This document shows positions 49,511 to 62,912 of a stretch of 64,000 nucleotides of DNA, piece by piece. The position numbers were made by a program, and so were the translations under genes. The notes under the pieces were generated by a model that had not been told where the DNA came from, ran no database searches, and saw nothing but the letters and a program-made list of their open reading frames with translations. The number at the start of each line of letters is the position of its first letter. The first letter of the stretch is position 1. The DNA is from Ciborinia camelliae (Eukaryota > Ascomycota > Leotiomycetes > Helotiales > Sclerotiniaceae). Where the stretch lies: positions 1,241,782 through 1,305,781 of the forward strand of contig JANPYM010000009.1 of the NCBI GenBank assembly GCA_025890175.1, in the 5' to 3' direction.

Positions 49511-52500
49511 TTAAGAAATTATAAAGAAGGTTTGATGTAGTTGTTGGTTGGGTTGCCGTCTAGGATACCTTGTTGCGTCGAGGAAGTTGCGATTCAAATA
49601 AGGTAATTTGTAAATAGAAGGTTATGAAGGAAATGTGAAATATCAATTCGGATACCAGACTTGGAAGTCCCCGGATCAAAGATCGATTGGTGAATTATCT
49701 TTACTTCTTTTCGGTATATATGACAAGTCAATATGAAATGGCTTTAACGGTTGATATGAAACCAGCAGTAAGTATTCAAGAACTACTGACGTCGATGGCT
49801 ATGCTGTTGTGTTGTTTCGCTTTTCCTCGAAAGAGTGACAATGGTCGGAATATTGGGGTAAACAAGGAGTGAATTGTAAAGGTGGTGAGGTTATTTGTGT
49901 TAAAGGAATGTGACGCCTGCAAGCAAGCAAATCTCCAAGAAGTTCGTGATGAATGAGAAGGACGAGGCTTGAAGGAGGGTGAAGGGGTAAATGAAATGAA
50001 GTGAAGTGAAGTGAATGATTTGGGTGGTGAAAGAAACGAAAGGTGATAGAGGAGGAGGAGGAGGAGGAGGACGAGGAGGAGAGCGATAATCAAAAGAGAG
50101 AAAAAGAAACAACAGTGATAGATGAACAATCAATTTGGAAAATGGGCCGGCCAGAATTATTGCCTAGGTAAAGCGATGAGCTGGGGTTACTTAATCCGCT
50201 AATCCTAAAGTAGTTTAATGCCAGGGGCGCGAAACCACTAAAACAGGGGTAAAAATTGGAAACCCTGGTGATTTTAACTAAAAGTAGACTAGGGTATCCA
50301 TGAGCACCTGGGTCCTGGGTATGATCAGTTGAAGATTGAACCATTTGATTGAACCTTTATGAACTTGATAACTTGAAAGATATTAGAGATATATTAGAGA
50401 TATATTAGATATTAGATATAGGTAGATATTGTGTCGGTAGGTAGGTAGGTAGTAAATAGGTAATTGGTTATGGAGGATGAAGAAAATACCTAGATATATT
50501 ATACCTATATATATATATATCTGATGAGACTCATGAGAGTCTATACATAATTTATCAATGAAGGAGATTCGAACTTCGAAGTGTCTGGTATATAAGAAAG
50601 GATTGAGTGGACAGTTACAATCTCCGTACAAACTTTATCTAGGTAATTTACACCCATCTTCATCTTTTATATACCTACCTAAGACTCACTAAGTTACAGT
50701 AGTAGCGGTATTCTCTCATATATTATAATTACTTGAGTATTTGATTTATTTCACATTACAAGTACTAAGGTACCTAGTAAAATAGGTAGGTATATCCTCA
50801 TTGTTCAATTGCTTTTTCTCTCTTCATTAGGTATTATCTACTAGGTAGGTATGAATGATACTTATTCTTAGGTGCTGTATTCCGTACTCCTATTTCTTTA
50901 ACACTACTACCGGTACATATACTGAATGGTTTAAACCCGCTACCAAAAATTGTAACCTCTTCCTATCAATAGAATTGTGGAATATTGTCCCGATTTTTCA
51001 ATCAAATGTCTTACTTCCCTTAAACAAGTCCATGTTGAATCTAAATATCCAGATGTGGGCAGGGTACGCGACCATTCATTTCACTCAATGAGGATGGTAT
51101 TTGGTGAGGTTATGGGGGTGGACTCGTGGAGGCAGTGAGAATGGATCAGATTTAAATGTCACTGTTGCTATTTCCTCCGAGTCCCTCCAATCGAAGTTAT
51201 TGCGGTCGTCCTACCTATATTACTAGTTCTTGGCTGAATATGATACAACATCACCCCCATACATATACTACCTACTTGTAACTAACATATTCTCAGCCAT
51301 TGCTGAATGTTTGGTACAATCTTTATGCGGTTTCAAGTTGCACGTACTTTCACCTGCACAAAACAACATCTTCTGATACGCCTCTTGTGTGCTCAGGCTT
51401 CTTGTCTGAAAGATAACCGACATACCGTAGCTAGCTAGATATTGTAACTGTATCCATATTGTATCGAACATGAGAAACATTAATCCCCCCCGTCAACGAG
51501 AGAGGCGCAATCACTTGTCAAAAGTCATCATTCTCATATGGACCATAATGTATGATTCTGAGGATTCTGAAAATGTTACGAGAGACTCCTCTTGAGGTTC
51601 TGGATGTGTTTGATGTCATCATGTCAGAACCTTGAAAGTAAGAATAGTTAAAACGCTTCTGGATATTGACGAAGCTTACATGATATTATCTCTTACTCTT
51701 GTGATCCTTCAACGGCATCATGATCAAGGTACCGATATCAATGTAAATGCAGTGTCCCTCAAACCTGTTGTGGGAATGTACCTCGTGCTGTATCCGTGGG
51801 ACTCTACGCTACCGTTTGTCCTCGCTGACGAAGTGATCACAATGATATGCTTCATATCTCATATCTCGTACTTTTAAGGTTGTTCGCAACCTAATAATTC
51901 GTACCACCGATGAGCATCCACCATAGAAATAGCCAATAAGGCTTGAAAGACCACCTGGGACCTCCCTTGGCGTGGGTATCCAATCGATTTGATTCGATTC
52001 TTCCCCTTTAAATTGTGATTTGCAAATTGGAACTCCAGACTCTTTTTTCCCAATAATAATAAGAATAATTATAATAACAAGAATCATATTAAGAATAATA
52101 ACGAAATTCACCATGTACAGCGCAGCACAGCACAGGCCAGACCGATTAAAAACACCTCATCTGGATTCTGCAGACCAAAAAAAAGGCCCACAATGGTACA
52201 AAGATACCCTCGGGACTAATGAAATGGAGAAATTGAGATTGAAAATATACATGATGGGCATGAGCCTTACTAAACAGGTTGGTCGGTACCGCAAAAATGA
52301 CAAATGGCAGCATTGATAATGAATCCTGAATGTTCTATGGTTGATACCTAGGTACCTAGGTAGGTAATGTGATAATGAGATAATGTAGCGAGATTAAATA
52401 ATCCTAATGTTAATTTCAAGAGTGATCCTGAAATATATTGATCGAATTAAACATTCTGACATTCTGACATGATTACAGCAAAAACCCCGCTATGATTTGT

Positions 52501-53237
52501 ACTTGACCAAATCCAGAATAATGCGCAGTAAAATAAATATTTTATTAGTAGGTAGGTAGTGGAGGTCCTAGTAGGTACAAATCGTCTCAACTATGTACGA
52601 TTTGGATGAGACGGGAAAGAGTAAATAAATGATCAACCTGAAAGTCAGCCGGTAATAAGTACCTAGGGTGAAGACCAAAAACCGACTCGATGAAAATACC
52701 AATACCTACCTACCCAGGTATCTACCTACCTACATACTACTAGATACTGTACCATACCAATAACTTATCAGGTTAAGCTAAGCTATCAGTAAACTTAATG
52801 AAAATAAAGTTCCACGGCATCTTTTCGTCATTTCGTGGAATCAAATCAAATCAAATCAAATCAAATAATGAATCCCGATTCCCTACGTAGAGAACCTTCA
52901 GGCTTCATCATGCCGAACCCGTTTTTTTTTTGTCTGGCGGCGACCAGGGCAGACCATTCCGACCGTTGGTAGGTTGCAGGTGCCCAGGTGGTAGGTAGGT
53001 ATGCCTTATCTATCAAAATGAGGCATCAACCTTGGAAATGGATCGATGAAACCTATCTTCACCGCCTTGGCCTCGACCAAAAAACTCGTGACTACGAATT
53101 TCCAGGTTTCGCGTATTATCCTCGCCCATTTCCTTTCTTCTCGTATCCTCGTCGTCCCTTGTATCGCTTCCATGTCCGGAGATGAGGTTCTCGATCTTGT
53201 TATGATGCCAATGAAAGCGACCGTAGGCGCATAAAAT
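49511..53237. other. Long intergenic region, divergent promoters, simple repeats
   Basis: 3.7 kb between the divergent Skg6-like and helicase genes with no supported gene. GGA repeats lie at about 50050-50082 and TCAAA repeats at about 52841-52866. TACCTAGGTACCTAGGTA, a doubled palindrome, is at 52345-52362. Many AGGTAGGTA variants occur. Frames at 51268-51480, 51632-51877 and 52020-52316 have no motif. Confidence 0.55.
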
Positions 53238-55380
53238 ATGGCCGACTTTGATTTGTCATCCACTTTCATTCCCGCTCTTCACAAACCTTCCTCCTTACTA
53301 CCAATCGCTCAACATCGCGAAAGTCTCCTTTATCTTATCGAGACATATCCTGTTACGATTGTAGTTGGGCATACAGGTTCGGGAAAAACAACCCAGATAC
53401 CACAATATCTTGAACAGGCAGGATGGTGTGCAAATGGCAAACAAATTGCTGTCACTCAGGTATGGTCTCCATCGGCCCTTGGATCCGCATTAGCTAACAC
53501 ATACTCAATAGCCTCGTCGAGTGGCAGCAACGACAGTAGCAATCAGGGTTGCAGAAGAAGTGGGATGTGAAGTGGGTAAAGAAGTTGGATATTCAATCCG
53601 ATTTGAAGACGTCACATCAGCTGCTACCAAGATAAAATTCTTGACCGATGGACTTCTTTTGCGAGAAGCTCTAGTCGATCCTTTACTATCACGTTACTCG
53701 GTCATTATGGTTGATGAAGCCCATGAACGATCTTTGAGTACTGATATCCTTCTGGGGGTTCTCAAAAAGATTCTGAAGAAACGTCCAAATGATTTACGAA
53801 TCATTATAAGTAGTGCTACTCTTCAAGCCGAAGATTTCCTTAATTTTTTTTCGGATGATGCGGACGCGGATCCCAAACCTAAAGCCGATGAAGCAATTAC
53901 TCTTAATGATTTGATCGCTCAAGGTAGCGCCTCAGAAAATGGTCCCAAAGATGATGGGAAGATTGGACAGATTATTAGTTTGGAAGGTAGAATGTATCCT
54001 GTTGATATTCTCTATCTAGAAAATCCAGCTGAAAATTATTTGGAAAAAGCTATCGATACAGTATTCGATATCCACACCAAGGAACCAGATGGAGATATTT
54101 TAGTTTTTTTAACGGGAAGAGAAGAGATAGACAAAGCAGTTCAAGAAATATCAGAACGTGCAGCAACTTTACACCCAAGATCACAAGCTCTCATGCCACT
54201 TCCTCTTTATGCTGGACTTTCAACCGAACAACAAATGTTTGTTTTCGAGCCAGCTCAAGAAAATACAAGAAAGGTTATATTTTCTACCAATATTGCGGAA
54301 GCTTCTGTCACAATTGATGGTATTCTTTACGTCGTGGATTGTGGGTTTGTAAAACTTCGAGCTTACAATCCAATAACCGGCATCGAAACCTTGACAGCGA
54401 CTTCAATATCCAAAGCATCCGCAACCCAAAGATCCGGTCGAGCCGGTCGTACCAAACCTGGAAAATGTTTCCGGCTATACACAGAAGCAAATTTTCATAA
54501 TCTAGAAGAAGCAACTGTCCCCGAAATTCAAAGGTCAAACCTCGCCCCCATAATTCTTCAGCTAAAAGCCCTCGGTATCGATAACATAGTTCGTTTCCCA
54601 TTCCTCACGTCCCCACCCGCTGAACTAATAATCCGCGCCCTCGAACTTCTCTACTCCCTCGGCGCCCTCGATACATATGCCAAACTCACCAAGCCTCTCG
54701 GGATACGCATGGCCGAATTAGCAGTCGAACCAATGATGGCCAAAACCCTCCTATCAGCCAGCTCCTTCAACTGTCTTTCCGAAATCCTCACAATCGCCGC
54801 CATGACATCTGTCGGAGGAAATATCTTCTACAATGATTATGATGACAAAAAAGCCATGGAAACTTCCAAACGGAGATTTGCTGTTGAGGAAGGTGACCAC
54901 ATTACTTTATTAAATATTTACCAATCATTCATCACGAAAGGCAAAAAGCAACCTCGATTCGCACATGACAATTATCTAAATTTCAAAGCCCTATCAAAAG
55001 CAATCAGCATCCGCGCCCAATTAAAACGCTACCTCGAACGTTTCGGCATATCTGTCGACGAGACACTCTCTTCATCCTCAAACCCAAACATGCTCTCGGT
55101 AGGCGGGCCGGATAAAAGTGAACAAATCCGCAGGTGTCTCACGACAGGGTATTTTGCGCATGCGGCGAAGATGCAACCAGATGGCACATTTAGAAATGTG
55201 GGAGGCGGAACGATATTGCATGCTCATCCAAGTAGTTTGATGTTCAATCGCAAATGTGAATGGGTTGTTTTTAGTGAGGTGGTGGAGATTGGGGGGAAAG
55301 TATATATCAGAGATCTCAGCAAAATTGAGAGAGCATGGCTGGTGGAGTATGCGCCGGAATTTTATAAAATGAAGACATGA
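53238..55380 (+). CDS. DEAH-box ATP-dependent RNA helicase, DHX35 type
   Basis: Nuclear RNA helicase of the spliceosome-associated DHX35 group. Exons 53238-53459 and 53512-55380 join across a 52-nt intron (donor GTATGG, branch GCTAAC, acceptor ATAG), giving 696 residues, close to the human length (about 700). Motifs: I GHTGSGKT (44-51), Ia PRRVAA (75-80), II DEAH (142-145), III SAT (175-177), V-like [12 protein letters not shown], and [10 protein letters not shown]. The C-terminal part has the winged-helix/ratchet region ([20 protein letters not shown]) and the OB-fold segment ending near [10 protein letters not shown]. The intron falls between VTQ and PRRV, exactly inside motif Ia, and restores it. 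The short N-terminus is a fungal variant; an upstream exon cannot be excluded. Confidence 0.95.
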
Positions 55381-56732
55381 AAACGGGGTAAGTTGAGGGG
55401 TTGATCTCGATTGGAGTAGTTGGGGATCAGAAGATACTGGCGAAGAATGAAAAGGGAATGAAATACCCAGAGACAGAAAAGAACTCGGCGCGAAGTCCCG
55501 AGATCGATTAACCCTCCCATCTCGATTCTCGGGTCACTTCTAAACATATGTTTGATGTCTATCCAAACATCAGCATCGATCTCAAAAACTCATCAGGAAT
55601 AAAGCAATTCATAGCCACGAATAATCAAATTCACTTTCGACTTTCATATCTCATTCCCTCTCCCCCTTTCCTTCCATTCATCCATCTACCGAGGTACTTA
55701 CCATAAACGCTATTCATCATAATACCACACATCTCTCTCAAAATTACCAAGTGGTTCTGTGGTTTCTCTACCTACTAGGTAGAGACCTAGTGATTGATTC
55801 AATACCTAGGTAGGTAAGTACCTATTCTATATTTTATTTCACTCGTACCTATCTTCCAATTTGCTATTACCTACCTTGGTAGGTAGGTCCATCCCCCCTT
55901 TCATTCATCATTCATCATGCACCATCCCGGCCTTTCTCCATAATAATATGATTATATTATTATACAAGCCCCCACCGTGACCCAAAACCACAATCTACGA
56001 TTCACCACATCGCGTATTCGATTACGAATCTTTGTATTAGGGTTGCGTGGGTTGAGTGGGTTGAGATGGATGTCTTTTTTTTATTTCTAGCGTGGTATTG
56101 TGGTATTGTGGTGATGTGGTATTATGGTTTTTCTTTTGTATGACGAAAGTACCTAGTAGGTAGGTGGGAATGGATGGTTTATTGTAGAATGTGGGAAAAT
56201 TGCGTAGGGAGGATATATAATATGGGATGGGATGAGTTTGGTTTTATTTTTCTTTTCGAGTCGGCGTTGTTGCATTATTGCATTATACTAGAGTCTAGGC
56301 CCGGGGAGCTTTGCTGTCCTTTTTATTGTCTAGTTTATTTTATTATTATTGCTATTGCTATTGAAATATATATATATATCTCCTCTTTTCTTCATGGGAT
56401 AATAGGTACATAACTTCACCCCAACTCTTGCGTGATTGTGAGTTACAATATACCTACTAGGTAGGTAGATATTGTTAGGTATCGTTATTCAACTTACAAA
56501 AGACAAATACCATATCATTCAAAATAACTTTTCGCACTTAATCAAAATCCCATTTTGTATGTTGTCTTTATAGATTTTCCTTGTACGAATCTTTGGGTAT
56601 GATTCATGGTTTTTGCCAGTGTTTGTTTATATAATTAGTAGCTAGAGCTAGATACTACTTACTACATACAGTATAGGAAAACAATGGGATGACTAAGAAT
56701 TTGGAAATCGGGCCTTGTTGATTCATGGATTG
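55381..56732. other. Intergenic, nothing supported
   Basis: Downstream of the helicase. Contains TACCTAGGTA at 55803-55812 and other AGGTAGGT variants. No gene motif. Confidence 0.5.
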
Positions 56733-59700
56733 TCTATTTATTTATGTATTCACTTCATCCCCTCTTTTCACTCATATCCCCATGCATGGAATACCTGCCC
56801 CAAGCCCCTCACTTTTCAACGCCCCCACCCCTCCATAGACCCTTCTCCTTTTCAATTATTCCCTTATTTAAGGCTTCAATTTGGCTCAATATACAAGACT
56901 TCATCTTGGTCTCAAGAGAGAAGATCGAAACAATTTTAAGGTTTGTTTGGGATTTGAATTTGGATGCAGAATTTCATCACTAATCCATCACATTTTTCCG
57001 AGATGGAATACCTACCTAGTACCTAATGGATTTCTAGGTTTGAATTATTGTCGATTTATTTCCATGGACTTTTACTTTCGGTTTTTCTAAATATCATCCA
57101 AAAATCAATATCTCCATCATCATTTTCGTTCCTCCATTTTCCCTCGTTGTATCATCGCTTCCCACGTCATAAATCCAATCTTATCAAATCCCACCAACCA
57201 ACTCCTCGGGCTGATTAAAATCCCACAGTCGTGTGTTTCGATGCACGCTGATCAAGGATCTTTGCGAACAATAGATCGATGAATTTGAAGATGTTTGTAT
57301 AGATGGATGATTTAGAGAAAATGATGAGAGCAGTGGAGTGGGGTGAATAAAGGATAATTGGATATTCTTTTCACTACTTCACCAACCCCCCCTCAGCTTT
57401 TCCAATCCCAATCCCAATTCCAATTCCCATTCCAATCTAATTCTTATATAAATCTCCCAAGTCAATCCTTGAAATTTAACTCGATAGGAATGATTTGGAT
57501 ATTTGCACTCCGGCGTTCCAGGAGTTAAGATATTGGATTTTGCATTTTGTTGGAACTACCGTATCCAGGTAGATTTATATTTTATATTTACGCCGAATTT
57601 AGGAAGTACTGTATGTATCCTTTCTCATCATCTGGAAATGGGTTGTTAGCTAGAAGATTAGCATTTTTGGAGATGATCAGTGTGGTTATTTATTTATTTA
57701 TTTGGCATTTCTAGTCATTGTTATTTTGGGAATTCTCATTGTTGTTTTTTCTTTCTTTTTTCGCTACTTATGTTTATATATCATCCGAAATCAATATTAA
57801 TATCTTTGGAGATTACTTTCATTCGCACATTTTCACAATTCTGAATTTTTGTAAGAATTTGGAATGGTTGGTGCTTTAGAACTGATCATGATCCCCCTCC
57901 CCCCCTTCTCAACTCTGCGAAATTTTCTCTGCAATTTTTTACTTCAGGCGGTTGAGGGGAGTTAAGGGCGTTTATATAGATATTGGGATGAGCATATGGG
58001 GTGTAAAGGAGATGGAGGATAGAGTGAATGGATGAAGGGAGTGAATTCTTTTGGGGAGGGGGTAGTTTATAGCGGATAATTCACTAAATCCCTCTCATTT
58101 TCTCTCTCGGCTCTTTTCTTTGCAACTCAGTCTTTATATAAACCTCCAAATTCAAGAACTATAGTCCGTCATATCAATGCAAAGCTAAAGCGTCGATCAC
58201 TGATATTGATGATCTCAGGCATGTGGTCTGCGCTGCACTAGCGGGGCATACAAGCCCCTTGTAGCACCTAGCTAGTACATGTTCAAGCAAGCAATACATT
58301 GCATTTCAAAGAGACGTCTACGTATCACACCAAGTGATACCAACACCAAGTGACACAGGAGTTTGAGATATCCTGTTTCTTTGGCTTTGGATTTATCCTT
58401 GGATTTGTGGTAAAGTTGAAATAATTATCCTCCTCATCCTCCTGATCTTCAAGGACGGACTCTAGTATATTTGTACAGTTATAGTCGTTATATATTTCAA
58501 ATTTCTTACGATTATCATTATCATTAAACCCATTTTCTTTAATACCTTTGCTGTCCTTTTCATATATCATCCAAAACCACCATTTTCATCTCTGCTACTC
58601 TATCCGTCCCTGGTACTTCCTATTTTCCACTTCATACATATGGTCTCGGAAAAAAACCTCTCTATAGAACTGATCGGCCTTCCAACTGGACATCAGTTTG
58701 GTCATTGACTTCAACTTAATATTTGTGGTTTAAATGAGGGGCTTAATGAAGTTTATATAAATATGTGATGATGGTGGGGAATGTGAAGGATGTAAAGATG
58801 ACGGTGAATAGGGGTATGGAAAGTGAATGGAAGAGCTACGTATGATTGGATGATTCACCATGTCATATTGTTCTCTTTACCATCAAGCGCCTTTCCTTCT
58901 GCAGATTCTAACCAACTCCTTATATAAACCTCGTACCTCTTAGTCTTCAATACAAGCCCAAAGAGTTTTGGATGCGTTCCCAGATATAGGGTCTGTAATA
59001 ATTCATTCCCAAATGTTGAGACGTGCTGTTTGTTTTCTTTTGGGGAATCTAGGATTAGATTATCAATGCCCGTTTTTTTTGTCCAGAAGTTGGAAGCTAC
59101 GAGAGAAGGGGAAATTGGTGCAAGGGATATGGTATATTGATACCCCACCATTATTGATGTATTTTCGCTGTTGTTATATCTTGCTTTTTGATTCGAGTTG
59201 TCGTTATTATCATAGTCATCACCACTCCATATCATTTTTCGTTCATCGGAGTATACTGCAATTTCTTCTTATATTCCATATCCCCAACACTATTTCCCGA
59301 GTTCTCGTGAGATACACCAAGAATTCTCGCATTTCCGCAGCACACTTTTCGGGACTTGGATTTTGATGTTCTGGGACATCTTGGTAATACCTATTTATAT
59401 TGGGAGAATGAGAGTAGATCTTGGAAGATGCCGGAGAGATTGGAGATAAGGGGTTAATCATTTTGTTTTTATTCACTACACTCATCACATCCATTCACTC
59501 TCCTTATTAATCAATCACACAATATCCAAACCGTAGGTAACGATTTCTCAATCATTCACCACCTCTCACACTCCTACATTTCCTAGCTTGATTATTATAT
59601 AAATCTCGCAGCTTGAGCCATAGCCTACCTACTCAATGATTTTCGAAGGCTAGAGTCATCAGACACGAGAGGAGTCACGGAGATTGAGTTCTTGAGGCAA

Positions 59701-60185
59701 GTGCAAAAACTTTTGAAGTTTTGCGCCAAAGTGATTCTTCTCTTCATCTGGAGTAGAGTTAAGGTGGGAATGTAGTATTATGGGTTATGTTGTCGACTTT
59801 TTGTCTATTTTTTGTCATCGTTTTTCTTCAAGAAAATATTGTTGTCCTTTTCTTAAGATAAAGAAGAAGCAATGAGATTGTCCTGAACTCCCGAATACTT
59901 CGAGTGTAAGATATAGATCTCAGCTGGCAATGCTATGTATATTAAATGATGAACATTGTTTAGTCGTAAATCGAAGCTCCCGCCTGATGTCTTGTGCCTT
60001 TTTGAGTGTAAGACTTATCTTATTGTATAATAGATGACTCTTTTTCGAGGTATATATAGATATTAGAAGGAGGGTGTCAGTGTTAGAGTGGTGGGAGCTC
60101 GGATGCAGTGGATCATAAATTCCGGATCTTCGATTGATCATCCCATCTTACTGTCATTTCTTTTCCTGCCCATTTCCTATATAAG
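56733..60185. repeat. Tandem array of six diverged modules with paired outward-facing TATA boxes
   Basis: A rightward TATA-type box recurs at 56864 (TTATTTAAGG, weakest), 57444 (TTATATAAA), 58133 (TTTATATAAA), 58920 (TTATATAAA), 59595 (TTATATAAA) and 60178 (TATATAAG). The spacing is about 580, 690, 786, 675 and 583 bases. About 120-190 bases to the left of each is a leftward-facing counterpart: 56733 (weak), 57293, 57971 (TTTATATA), 58752 (TTTATATA), 59392 and 60051. The stretch next to the left box is purine-rich and that next to the right box pyrimidine-rich. A second landmark, ATATCATCC, keeps the same register at 57091, 57778 and 58564, with a variant ATATCATTT at 59229. No reading frame is shared between modules. 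This is best explained as serial tandem duplication of a non-coding or regulatory unit. Confidence 0.65.
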
Positions 60186-61622
60186 AGGTCAATATCGGGA
60201 GGGGTCATTTCGGTACATAAAATATCATGATCAAAATGCAGACCGATCAGGTGGGTGAAGTTGAACTACCGGTATTCTGTTCTATTTGTGTTTGAATTTG
60301 TAATGGGTCTAGCGTGATTATGTGCCGCTTGGAATTGGAAACCAGTAAAAAAAGTTAGGGGGGCCGAAGACGCATAATGGCATCACAGTACATATATCAC
60401 TGTTGACTTTTTATCTTCTTGCCTTTTAATAGATGGAGAGTCAATGTTTTCATTTCTTCATGTTGCCAAACAGTGAGATAAGATGATGTGTCATTTTCGA
60501 CCATAGATAAAAGACGAGAAGCTTCGGTTGGATATATATACCTAGTAGGTAGTTATTGAAGAATGGAAATTATTTAGTTTCAAATTAATGCTCCTATTGG
60601 GTTTCGTTTTCGTCTTTGCATAGGTTTTACGATATACTTACTCGCTTTAGTGAGATTTATATGGCTAGTTAAAAAAATCAAACTTAATGAAGAGGGTTTA
60701 GATATATCTAAGTAACTTAAGGGAGTGGTTTAGGAGTGAATAACTACCTGAAAATAATCCCGAAAAACACCGAATGCATAGTAGCATTAGATCTTGGGCC
60801 TTCACTTTCCATTTTGTTGAATGAAGAATCTCCAGAATCTTTCTTGCTATCTATTTTTAGAACAAGTTAAGTTGTTCATATAATGCTCAAGATGCGGTTA
60901 TACTGGACATTGCTCAAAAAGATTGTAAGTTCATCAATGTTTATGGCAAATTCAGTCACGAATTTAGGTAACCCCGCTTCCTCTTGTACATAATAACACA
61001 GCAGATTCACTACCTCTCCACCCACATTTTCAACCCCGCTATTCATCCTTCTCCTCTTTGATAAGCAAGTAGTCCCTCATTCACCAGCCGCATATCCATT
61101 ATAATTTCGTCAAAGCGCCCGAGCTTGAAGATCTAACGGTGCATATATACCCCTCTAACCTTCCAGTTATTGAACTTCAATGAGATTATTCCCATGGGCG
61201 TGTTCATAGGCAGGTGCCGGCTCTTCTTGTCGGGCTTCAAAGTCTCAGATGAGGTTGAATATTTGAGTGTTCTTGGAATGGGAGAGGCAAGGGCGGGACG
61301 AGAGGTTTGTAAGTTTCTGATTTTGTACCTTTCTGCATACTATTGTCCTGTCGTATTCCGTTTTTGCTGCCATCTAATGGGAAAACTACTTAAAATTGTT
61401 GTCGATTTATTGAGGTTAGATCAGACTCAATGTTCAACGAAACTTTGGATGAATCTAACCAAGCATATTGATAGTAGTACTAATGTCCAAACATATTTGT
61501 AAGGACAGATTTAATAACAATTTCACGCTAAGCTGAAGATGGTAGTATGAAGATATTTGTCTCTCAAAGTAATTCCAGCAGAAGACCATCCTTAAAAAGA
61601 TGTCGTTAAGTTGGCATGTGTA
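60186..61622. other. Intergenic, no gene supported
   Basis: A plus-strand frame at 61170-61502 (110 codons) has no recognised motif. It is not called a gene. Confidence 0.45.
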
Positions 61623-61972
61623 TTATAGCTTTGGGTATCTTGGCCTTGTTATCCTAGCTTCTACTTGACATTTTTGTTCTGCATCATCTCCATCTTGTGT
61701 TATCCTTACCCCAATAACAGCATCGATGATATCATTGATATCTGATGGTACATTTCTTTTAATCGCTAGGCAAAAATCCGAGCAGTTATGGGACAACAAA
61801 ATTGGAAAGAAACCCGTCAATGCCGTAGTTTGAAGGCCAACAATCTCACACCATAGACTACCGGTACCAATAACAGCCACGCAATTTCCAAATGTCAACA
61901 AATCATGAGTGACTTCGAGAGCGACGCCAGAAACGAAGTTGGAAAGAAAAATGGTCAAATGTGTTCATTAAT
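61623..61972 (-). other. Unassigned minus-strand open frame, possibly part of the relic next to it
   Basis: A 111-codon frame (61958-61623) with a hydrophobic middle (GLQTTALTGFFPILL). It lies directly downstream of the acyltransferase relic on the same strand. I do not recognise it. Confidence 0.25.
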
Positions 61973-62912
61973 GAATGCTCATGAAGTGTAAACAAGCAGT
62001 CAAAGAAATTGGACCGAACAACGAACGAGTAGATTGGGTACAAAGGCCCAGAATCATATAATTTCCGCAACCCTAGATCAGAATGACCGTCAATCTCCAA
62101 CTAGAAAATTGACATGATCCCCCCTCCACACCTAAACCCCGTATCACAAACCCCGTCACCCTTTCCAAAAAAAGCCGCACCTTTTCCATACTTGAGAGTG
62201 AGACCTCAGGTTTTGGTGTCCCGTGGGAAAGGGGGAGGTGATGATAATGGGTAAGATGGATAAGGAGGAGCGACGGAGAAGAAAAGAAAGGTGCCATTGA
62301 GAGAAAATCTGCATCCACGCGTGTATTTTGCGAGAATTCTTTTACCTGCTTTACTAACACTTCAAAGTCCTCATCTTCCTCTTTAAATTTATCTTCCCGC
62401 TCAACTCCCTCGATTGTAACTCCACGTGGAGATTTTACAATGAGATGGAAATATCGATAATTAAGCGCATTGCAGATGCACAGTGATATAACGATACAGC
62501 AGGCTGTGCACCATCATAAGGCGCCACACAATTCTTCCTCATATATATCGTCCCAATCGAGGGGGCTTCAGTGGTGGGTTGTAGTTCTGCGAGTGCCAGT
62601 GCGATGCTAGAGTGGATTGCTTGCGTAAGTGTTATTCCCCTTTCTTTACATGCTGATATGATAGATCTTTTTTGGGATGTTGTGAGGAGAATTGCTGCCC
62701 GTTATGATTTTTCGGGTGTGGAAGAGTGGGAAGAATATGGGAGATCATTGTGATGTTAGGCATGGAACCAAAGGTGGTGTTGAAGGCGCGTGTTAATGCG
62801 AGCTTTGAGCTTTGAGAGGGAGTCGGTGAGTAGGGTATGTTAGCTGCGAGACGGAAGAGAGGGGAGAATCCATAATCGGGGATCGGACTCATAATTGTTG
62901 GACTGGGATAGA
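61973..62912 (-). pseudogene. Relic of a condensation-domain-like acyltransferase
   Basis: On the minus strand, segments typical of fungal alcohol O-acyltransferases of the trichothecene-acetyltransferase/condensation-domain superfamily appear in order but in shifted frames. They are LLTTSQKRSIISACKERGIT followed by LTQAIHSSIALALAELQ (about 62700-62590), AVSLYHCASAMRLIIDISI (about 62510-62455), LVKQVKEFSQNTRVDADFLS (about 62360-62295) and PKPEVSLSSMEKVRLFLE (about 62215-62160). Stops lie between them, for example after IDISISL. The active-site HxxxD motif was not found. Family members acetylate hydroxyl groups in secondary metabolism. It directly follows the O-methyltransferase relic on the same strand. 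Confidence 0.55.

Noticed and set aside
61170..61502. 110-codon plus-strand frame
   Set aside because: No recognisable motif and no support from neighbours.
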